A DNA stretch of 64,000 bases from Avena insularis (lineage: Eukaryota; Streptophyta; Magnoliopsida; Poales; Poaceae): NCBI GenBank assembly GCA_023614405.1, contig JAJUPC010000221.1, forward strand, positions 372,001 through 436,000, read 5' to 3'. Each line of letters starts with the position of its first letter. Within the stretch, counting starts at the first letter, position 1. The position numbers and the translations under genes were made by a program. Below, in pieces: positions 55,822 through 64,000 of this stretch. The notes beneath the pieces are model-generated. The model ran no database searches. It saw nothing but the letters and a program-made list of their open reading frames with translations, and had not been told where the DNA came from.

Positions 55822-57727
55822 TAGTGGATCCATGTGTGGTTTGTGGAAAAGAACACACATGCAATGACCACTATTTGATCCATAAGTGGTTTGTGGAACG
55901 AAGACACATGCAATGACACTGGTGGATCCAAATGTGGTTCATGACAGGAACACACATGCAATGACTCTAGTGGAGACATATGTGGTTTGTGGAAAGAACA
56001 CACATGAAATGAACTCTAGTGGATACATATGTGGTTTGTGGAAAAGAACACACATGCAATGACCACTGGTTGATCCATAAGTGGTTTGTGGAAAGAACAC
56101 ACATGCAGTGAACACTAGTTGAAACCATGTGTGATTTGTGTAAAGAACACCCAAGCAATGACTCAGGGGGATCCAGGTGTGGTTTGTGGAAAGAACACAC
56201 ATGCAATGACCACTGGTCGATCCATGTGTGTTTTGTTGAAAGAACACACATGCAATGACCCTGGTGGATACATATGTGGTTTGTGAAAAGAACACACATG
56301 CAATGACTCTAGTGCTGGTTTTAGTATAAGAACACACATGCAATGACTATAGTGGGTCCATATGTGGTTTGTGATAAGAACATAATGCAAGGACTCTAGT
56401 GGATCCATATGTGGTTTGTGGAAAGAACACACATGCAATGACCACTGGTTGATCCATATGTGGTTTGTGGAAAGAACACACATGCAATGACCACTGGTCG
56501 ATCCATGTGTGGTTTGTGGAAAGAAGACACATGCAATGACACTGGTGGATACATATGTGGTTTGTGAAAAGAACACACATGCAATGACTCTAGTGCTGGT
56601 TTTAGTATAAGAATACACATGCAATGACTCTAGTGGGTCTATATGTGGTTTGTGAAAAGAACACACATGCAATGACTCTAGTGGATCCATGTGTGGTTTG
56701 TGGAAAAGAACACACATGCAATGACCACTATTTGATCCATAAGTGGTTTGTGGAAAGAAGACACATGCAATGACACTGGTGGATCCAAATGTGGTTCATG
56801 ATAGGAACACACATGCAATGACTCTAGTGGAGACATATGTGGTTTGTGGAAAGAACACACATGAAATGAACTCTAGTGGATACATATGTGGTTTGTGGAA
56901 AAGAACACACATGCAATGACCACTAGGTCATCCATAAGTGGTTTGTGGAAAGAACACACATGAAGTGAACACTAGTTGAACCATGTGTGATTTGTGTAAA
57001 GAACACCCATGCAATGACTCAGGGGGATCCAGGTGTGGTTTGTGGAAAGAACACACATGCAATGACCACTGGTCGATCCATGTGTGTTTTGTGGAAAGAA
57101 CACACATGCAATGACCCTGGTGGATACATATGTGGTTTGTGAAAAGAACACACATGCAATGACTCTAGTGCTGGTTTTAGTATAAGAACACACATGCAAT
57201 GACTATAGTGGGTCCATATGTGGTTTGTGATAAGAACATAATGCAATGACTCTAGTGGATCCATATGTGGTTTGTGGAAAAGAACACACATGCAATGACC
57301 ACTATTTGATCCATAAGTGGTTTGTGGAAAGAAGACACATGCAATGACACTGGTGGATCCAAATGTGGTTCATGACAGGAACACACATGCAATGACTCTA
57401 GTGGAGACATATGTGGTTTGTGGAAAGAACACACATGAAATGAACTCTAGTGGATACATATGTGGTTTGTGGAAAAGAATACACATGCAATGACCACTGG
57501 TTGATCCATAAGTGGTTTGTGGAAAGAACACACATGAAGTGAACACTGGTTGATCCATATGTGGTTTGTGGAAAGAACACACATGCAATGACACTGGTTG
57601 ATCCATGTGTGGTTTGTGGAAAGAACACACATGCAATAACTCTAGTGCTGGTTTTAAAATAAGAACACACACACAATGTCTCTAGTGCTAGTTTTAGTAT
57701 AAGAACACACATGCAATGACACTTGTT

Positions 57728-57775
57728 GATCCATATGTGGTTTGTGGAAAGAACACACATGCAATGACTCAGGGG
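57728..57775 (+). repeat. Exemplar of long unit A (48 bp)
   Basis: This is one clean long unit, from GATCC to the base before the next GATCC. It contains CATATG, then TGTGGTTTGTGG, then AAAGAACACACATGCAATGA, and ends CTCAGGGG. Its composition is 15 A, 11 T, 8 C and 14 G (46% GC), so the plus strand is G-rich relative to C. It overlaps a BamHI site (GGATCC) at its start and an NdeI site (CATATG). Length varies by one or two bases between units, mostly through GGAAAG versus GGAAAAG and GACACT versus GACCACT. Confidence 0.95.
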
Positions 57776-57920
57776 GATCCATGTGTGGTTTGTGGAAAGA
57801 ACACACATGCAATGGCCACTGGTCGATCCATGTGTGTTTTGTGGAAAGAACACACATGCAATGACACTGGTGGATCCATATGTGGTTTGTGAAAAGAACA
57901 CACATGCAATGACTCTAGTG

Positions 57921-57960
57921 CTGGTTTTAGTATAAGAACACACATGCAATGACTCTAGTG
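57921..57960 (+). repeat. Exemplar of short unit B (40 bp)
   Basis: This unit runs from CTGGTTTTAG to the next CTCTAGTG. It has the same AAGAACACACATGCAATGA block as unit A but lacks the GATCCATAT start. TGGTTT is followed by TAGTATA instead of GTGGA. The alignment is best explained by loss of about 8-9 bp plus a few substitutions in an A unit. B units occur singly or in runs of two or three between strings of A units. Because 40 is not a multiple of three, each B unit shifts the reading frame. Confidence 0.93.
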
Positions 57961-58980
57961 GGTCCATATGTGGTTTGTGAAAAGAACACACATGCAATGA
58001 CTCTAGTGGATCCATTTGTGGTTTGTGGAAAAGAACACAGATGCAATGACCACTGGTTGATCCATATGTGGTTTGTGGAAAGAACACACATGCACTGACA
58101 CTGGTTGATCCATGTGTGGTTTGTGGAAAGAACACACATGGAATGCCATTGGTGGATACATGCGTGGTTTGTGGAAAGAACACACATGCAATGGCCACTG
58201 GTCGATCCATGTGTGTTTTGTGGAAAGAACACACATGCAATGACACTGGTGGATCCATATGTGGTTTGTGAAAAGAACACACATGCAATGACTCTAGTGC
58301 TGGTTTTAGTATAAGAACACACATGCAATGACTCTAGTGGGTCCTTATGTGGTTTGTGAAAAGAACACACATGCAATGACTCTAGTGGATCCATTTGTGG
58401 TTTTTGGAAAAGAACACACATGCAATGACCACTGGTTGATCCATATGTGGTTTGTGGAAAGAGCACACATGCACTGACACTGGTTGATCCATGTGTGGTT
58501 TATGGAAAGAACACACATGCAATGACTCTAGTTCTGGTTTTAGTATAAGAACACACATGCAATAACTCTAATGCTGGTTTTAGTATAAGAACACACATGC
58601 AATGACACTGGTTGATCCATATGTGGTTTGTGGAAATAACACACATGCAATGACTTAGGGGGATCCATATGTGGTTTGTGGAAAGAACACACATGCAATG
58701 ACACTGGTTGATCCATATGTGGTTTGTGGACAGAACACATGCAATGACTCAGGGGATCCATGTGTGGTTTGTGGAAAGAACACATGCAATGACCACTGGT
58801 CGATCCATGTGTGGTTTGTGGAAAGAACACACATGCAATGACACTGGTGGATCCATATGTGGTTTGTGAAAAGAACACACATGCAATGACTCTAGTGCTG
58901 GTTTTAGTATAAGAATACACATGCAATGACTCTAGTGGGTCTATATGTGGTTTGTGAAAAGAACACACATGCAATGACTC

Positions 58981-61900
58981 TAGTGGATCCATGTGTGGTT
59001 TGTGGAAAAGAACACACATGCAATGACCACTATTTGATCCATAAGTGGTTTGTGGAACGAAGACACATGCAATGACACTGGTGGATCCAAATGTGGTTCA
59101 TGACAGGAACACACATGCAATGACTCTAGTGGAGACATATGTGGTTTGTGGAAAGAACACACATGAAATGAACTCTAGTGGATACATATGTGGTTTGTGG
59201 AAAAGAACACACATGCAATGACCACTGGTTGATCCATAAGTGGTTTGTGGAAAGAACACACATGCAGTGAACACTAGTTGAAACCATGTGTGATTTGTGT
59301 AAAGAACACCCAAGCAATGACTCAGGGGGATCCAGGTGTGGTTTGTGGAAAGAACACACATGCAATGACCACTGGTCGATCCATGTGTGTTTTGTTGAAA
59401 GAACACACATGCAATGACCCTGGTGGATACATATGTGGTTTGTGAAAAGAACACACATGCAATGACTCTAGTGCTGGTTTTAGTATAAGAACACACATGC
59501 AATGACTATAGTGGGTCCATATGTGGTTTGTGATAAGAACATAATGCAATGACTCTAGTGGATCCATATGTGGTTTGTGGAAAAGAACACACATGAAATG
59601 ACCACTGGTTGATCCATATGTGGTTTGTGGAAAGAACACACATGCAATGACCACTGGTCGATCCATGTGTGGTTTGTGGAAAGAAGACACATGCAATGAC
59701 ACTGGTGGATACATATGTGGTTTGTGAAAAGAACACACATGCAATGACTCTAGTGCTGGTTTTAGTATAAGAATACACATGCAATGACTCTAGTGGGTCT
59801 ATATGTGGTTTGTGAAAAGAACACACATGCAATGACTCTAGTGGATCCATGTGTGGTTTGTGGAAAAGAACACACATGCAATGACCACTATTTGATCCAT
59901 AAGTGGTTTGTGGAAAGAAGACACATGCAATGACACTGGTGGATCCAAATGTGGTTCATGATAGGAACACACATGCAATGACTCTAGTGGAGACATATGT
60001 GGTTTGTGGAAAGAACACACATGAAATGAACTCTAGTGGATACATATGTGGTTTGTGGAAAGAACACACATGCAATGACCACTAGGTCATCCATAAGTGG
60101 TTTGTGGAAAGAACACACATGAAGTGAACACTAGTTGAACCATGTGTGATTTGTGTAAAGAACACCCATGCAATGACTCAGGGGGATCCAGGTGTGGTTT
60201 GTGGAAAGAACACACATGCAATGACCACTGGTCGATCCATGTGTGTTTTGTGGAAAGAACACACATGCAATGACCCTGGTGGATACATATGTGGTTTGTG
60301 AAAAGAACACACATGCAATGACTCTAGTGCTGGTTTTAGTATAAGAACACACATGCAATGACTATAGTGGGTCCATATGTGGTTTGTGATAAGAACATAA
60401 TGCAATGACTCTAGTGGATCCATATGTGGTTTGTGGAAAAGAACACAGGCAATGACCACTATTTGATCCATAAGTGGTTTGTGGAAAGAAGACACATGCA
60501 ATGACACTGGTGGATCCAAATGTGGTTCATGACAGGAACACACATGCAATGACTCTAGTGGAGACATATGTGGTTTGTGGAAAGAACACACATGAAATGA
60601 ACTCTAGTGGATACATATGTGGTTTGTGGAAAAGAATACACATGCAATGACCACTGGTTGATCCATAAGTGGTTTGTGGAAAGAACACACATGAAGTGAA
60701 CACTGGTTGATCCATATGTGGTTTGTGGAAAGAACACACATGCAATGACACTGGTTGATCCATGTGTGGTTTGTGGAAAGAACACACATGCAATAACTCT
60801 AGTGCTGGTTTTAAAATAAGAACACACACACAATGTCTCTAGTGCTAGTTTTAGTATAAGAACACACATGCAATGACACTTGTTGATCCATATGTGGTTT
60901 GTGGAAAGAACACACATGCAATGACTCAGGGGGATCCATGTGTGGTTTGTGGAAAGAACACACATGCAATGGCCACTGGTCGATCCATGTGTGTTTTGTG
61001 GAAAGAACACACATGCAATGACACTGGTGGATCCATATGTGGTTTGTGAAAAGAACACACATGCAATGACTCTAGTGCTGGTTTTAGTATAAGAACACAC
61101 ATGCAATGACTCTAGTGGGTCCATATGTGGTTTGTGAAAAGAACACACATGCAATGACTCTAGTGGATCCATTTGTGGTTTGTGGAGAAGAACAGATGCA
61201 ATGACCACTGGTTGATCCATATGTGGTTTGTGGAAAGAACACACATGCGTTGATCCATGTGTGGTTTGTGGAAAGAACACACATGGAATGCCATTGGTGG
61301 ATACATGCGTGGTTTGTGGAAAGAACACACATGCAATGGCCACTGGTCGATCCATGTGTGTTTTGTGGAAAGAACACACATGCAATGACACTGGTGGATC
61401 CATATGTGGTTTGTGAAAAGAACACACATGCAATGACTCTAGTGCTGGTTTTAGTATAAGAACACACATGCAATGACTCTAGTGGGTCCATATGTGGTTT
61501 GTGAAAAGAACACACATGCAATGACTCTAGTGGATCCATTTGTGGTTTGTGGAAAAGAACACACATGCAATGGACACTGGTTGATCCATATGTGGTTTGT
61601 GGAAAGAACACACATGCAATGACACTGGTTGATCCATGTACACATGGAATGCCATTGGTGGATACATGCGTGGTTTGTGGAAAGAACACACATGGTGGAT
61701 CCATGTGTGGTTTTTGTAAAGAACACACATGCAATGACTCTAGTGCTGGTTTTAGTATAAGAACACACATGCAATGACTCTAGTGCTGGTTTTAGTATAA
61801 GAACACACATGCAATGACACTGGTTGATCCATATGTGGTTTGTGGAAATAACACACATGCAATGACTTAGGGGGATCCATGTGTGGTTTGTGCAAAGAAC

Positions 61901-62197
61901 ACACATGCAATGACATTGGTTGATCCATATGTGGTTTCTGGAAAGAACACACATGCAATGACTCAGGGGGATCCATGTGTGGTTTGTGGAAAGAACACAC
62001 ATGTAATGACCACTGGTCGATCCATGTGTGGTTTGTGGAAAGAACACACATGCAATGACACTGGTGGATCCATATGTGGTTTGTGAAAAGAACACACATG
62101 CAATGACTCTAGTGCTGGTTTTAGTATAAGAATACACATGCAATGACTCTAGTGGGTCTATATGTGGTTTGTGAAAAGAACACACATGCAATGACTC
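58981..62197. repeat. Right-end HOR, copy 3 (3217 bp)
   Basis: Tags at 59099, 59957 and 60528, with spacings of 858, 571 and 1787 bp. A run of small truncations affects 60440-60450 and 61190-61700 (GGAGAAGAACAGATG, CATGCGTTGATCC, CCATGTACACATGG, CATGGTGGATCC). The later part (61480-62100) includes an A/B order not seen in copies 1-2, which makes this copy longest. No gene. Confidence 0.87.
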
Positions 62198-64000
62198 TAG
62201 TGGATCCATGTGTGGTTTGTGGAAAAGAACACACATGCAATGACACTATTTGATCCATAAGTGGTTTGTGGAAAGAAGACACATGCAATGACACTGGTGG
62301 ATCCAAATGTGGTTCATGACAGGAACACACATGCAATGACTCTAGTGGAGACATATGTGGTTTGTGGAAAGAACACACATGAAATGAACTCTAGTGGATA
62401 CATATGTGGTTTGTGGAAAAGAACACACATGCAATGACCACTGGTTGATCCATAAGTGGTTTGTGGAAAGAACACACATGCAGTGAACACTAGTTGAAAC
62501 CATGTGTGATTTGTGTAAAGAACACCCAAGCAATGACTCAGGGGGATCCAGGTGTGGTTTGTGGAAAGAACACACATGCAATGACACATGGTGGAGCCAT
62601 GTGTGTTTTGTTGAAAGAACACACATGCAATGACCCTGGTGGATACATATGTGGTTTGTGAAAAGAACACACATGCAATGACTCTAGTGCTGGTTTTAGT
62701 ATAAGAACACACATGCAATGACTATAGTGGGTCCATATGTGGTTTGTGATAAGAACATAATGCAATGACTCTAGTGGATCCATATGTGGTTTGTGGAAAA
62801 GAACACACATGAAATGACCACTGGTTGATCCATATGTGGTTTGTGGAAAGAACACACATGCAATGACCACTGGTCGATCCATGTGTGGTTTGTGGAAAGA
62901 AGACACATGCAATGACACTGGTGGATACATATGTGGTTTGTGAAAAGAACACACATGCAATGACTCTAGTGCTGGTTTTAGTATAAGAATACACATGCAA
63001 TGACTCTAGTGGGTCTATATGTGGTTTGTGAAAAGAACACACATGCAATGACTCTAGTGGATCCATGTGTGGTTTGTGGAAAAGAACACACATGCAATGA
63101 CCACTATTTGATCCATAAGTGGTTTGTGGAAAGAAGACACATGCAATGACACTGGTGGATCCAAATGTGGTTCATGATAGGAACACACATGCAATGACTC
63201 TAGTGGAGACATATGTGGTTTGTGGAAAGAACACACATGAAATGAACTCTAGTGGATACATATGTGGTTTGTGGAAAAGAACACACATGCAATGACCACT
63301 AGGTCATCCATAAGTGGTTTGTGGAAAGAACACACATGAAGTGAACACTAGTTGAACCATGTGTGATTTGTGTAAAGAACACCCATGCAATGACTCAGGG
63401 GGATCCAGGTGTGGTTTGTGGAAAGAACACACATGCAATGACCACTGGTCGATCCATGTGTGTTTTGTGGAAAGAACACACATGCAATGACCCTGGTGGA
63501 TACATATGTGGTTTGTGAAAAGAACACACATGCAATGACTCTAGTGCTGGTTTTAGTATAAGAACACACATGCAATGACTATAGTGGGTCCATATGTGGT
63601 TTGTGATAAGAACATAATGCAATGACTCTAGTGGATCCATATGTGGTTTGTGGAAAAGAACACACATGCAATGACCACTATTTGATCCATAAGTGGTTTG
63701 TGGAAAGAAGACACATGCAATGACACTGGTGGATCCAAATGTGGTTCATGACAGGAACACACATGCAATGACTCTAGTGGAGACATATGTGGTTTGTGGA
63801 AAGAACACACATGAAATGAACTCTAGTGGATACATATGTGGTTTGTGGAAAAGAATACACATGCAATGACCACTGGTTGATCCATAAGTGGTTTGTGGAA
63901 AGAACACACATGAAGTGAACACTGGTTGATCCATATGTGGTTTGTGGAAAGAACACACATGCAATGACACTGGTTGATCCATGTGTGGTTTGTGGAAAGA
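62198..64000. repeat. Right-end HOR, copy 4 (partial)
   Basis: Tags at 62315, 63173 and 63747 reproduce the 858 and 574 bp spacings before the window ends. Private changes are GACACTATTTGATCC near 62242 and GACACATGGTGGAGCC near 62582. The array continues beyond the window. Confidence 0.87.

Larger units (their letters stand above)
55822..58980. repeat. Right-end HOR, copy 2 (3159 bp)
   Basis: Tags at 55940, 56797 and 57371, with spacings of 857, 574 and 1728 bp. It is the cleanest copy. Small losses appear only near 58735-58790 (GAACACATGCAATG twice, CAGGGGATCC). The GTTGAAACCATG variant (extra A) near 56120 is shared with copies 3 and 4 but not copy 1. No gene. Confidence 0.88.
1..64000. 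repeat. Satellite DNA array, 48-bp and 40-bp units
   Basis: The whole window is a head-to-tail satellite. The block AGAACACACATGCAATGA, or a one- or two-base variant, recurs every 40-50 bp from the first line to the last, always on the plus strand. I saw no inverted stretch. Long units start GATCCATATG or GATCCATGTG, continue TGTGGTTTGTG, then the shared block, then one of a few junctions: CTCTAGTG, CACTGGTT, CCACTGGTC or CTCAGGGG. The only non-satellite DNA is three copies of one 145 bp segment. No gene, rRNA, tRNA or unique flank is visible, so both array edges lie outside the window. The sequence does not show whether the array is centromeric, pericentromeric or subtelomeric. I do not recognise the family by name. 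Confidence 0.97.

Noticed and set aside
1..64000. CRISPR array
   Set aside because: Units abut directly with no unique spacers, unit length varies, and there are no cas genes. The multi-level HOR organisation is typical of eukaryotic satellites.
1..64000. Telomeric or simple microsatellite array
   Set aside because: No TTTAGGG, TTAGGG or similar runs are present. The ACACAC stretches are only six to eight bases long and part of a 48 bp unit.
1..64000. Centromere identity or CENP-B box
   Set aside because: I saw no match to the CENP-B box core. Array size and HOR structure alone cannot show centromere function.
1..64000. Inverted repeats or strand switches within the array
   Set aside because: The shared block was always read in the same direction in every part of the window. 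No reverse-complement units were noticed.

Overview
The window is one continuous block of tandemly repeated satellite DNA. It contains no gene that I can support. Nearly every base belongs to two related repeat units, all in the same head-to-tail orientation. The long unit (A) is about 48 bp (47-50 bp): a GATCC start, a TGTGGTTTGTG core, a near-invariant AGAACACACATGCAATGA block, and a variable junction of about 8 bp. The short unit (B) is about 40 bp. It shares the AGAACACACATGCAATGA block but carries CTGGTTTTAGTATA in place of the GATCC...GTGG half. At a mean of 47-48 bp, the window should hold roughly 1,300 units. The array runs off both ends. A homogeneous satellite longer than 64 kb with layered higher-order repeats (HORs) points to a eukaryotic nuclear chromosome, in pericentromeric, subtelomeric or knob-type heterochromatin. 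The one non-satellite segment begins TGTAACATCCC, which resembles the 5' end of some plant LTR retrotransposons. That makes a plant my best guess, but not an established one.

Layout, left to right. Positions 1-8850 hold a roughly 3.35 kb segment present twice at 4.41 kb spacing (1085-4440 and 5503-8850), each copy with a nested 840-846 bp tandem repeat. Positions 8851-11162 are a mosaic of the same material. Positions 11163 to about 23460 hold six HOR units whose variant order is full, short, long, long, short, full; the inner four are deletion derivatives of the outer two. Positions 23450-24733 are a 642 bp tandem pair. Positions 24734-36549 are a mosaic with a 2 kb segment repeated at about 4.5 kb spacing and the most degenerate stretch of the window (about 33060-33820). 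Positions 36550-43835 are a 3.68 kb tandem duplication. Positions 43836-52671 contain 2.3-2.7 kb HOR units, three of which carry the same 145 bp non-satellite insert. Positions 52672-64000 are a very regular 3.15-3.22 kb HOR, three full copies and part of a fourth.

Many open frames exist because 48 is a multiple of three and the unit is poor in stop codons on the minus strand. The longest is 506 codons. They are by-products of the repeat, not genes. The interest of the window lies in its evolution: two unit sizes, several layers of amplification, a captured foreign fragment amplified with its host HOR, and clusters of small deletions that may be biological or consensus errors.
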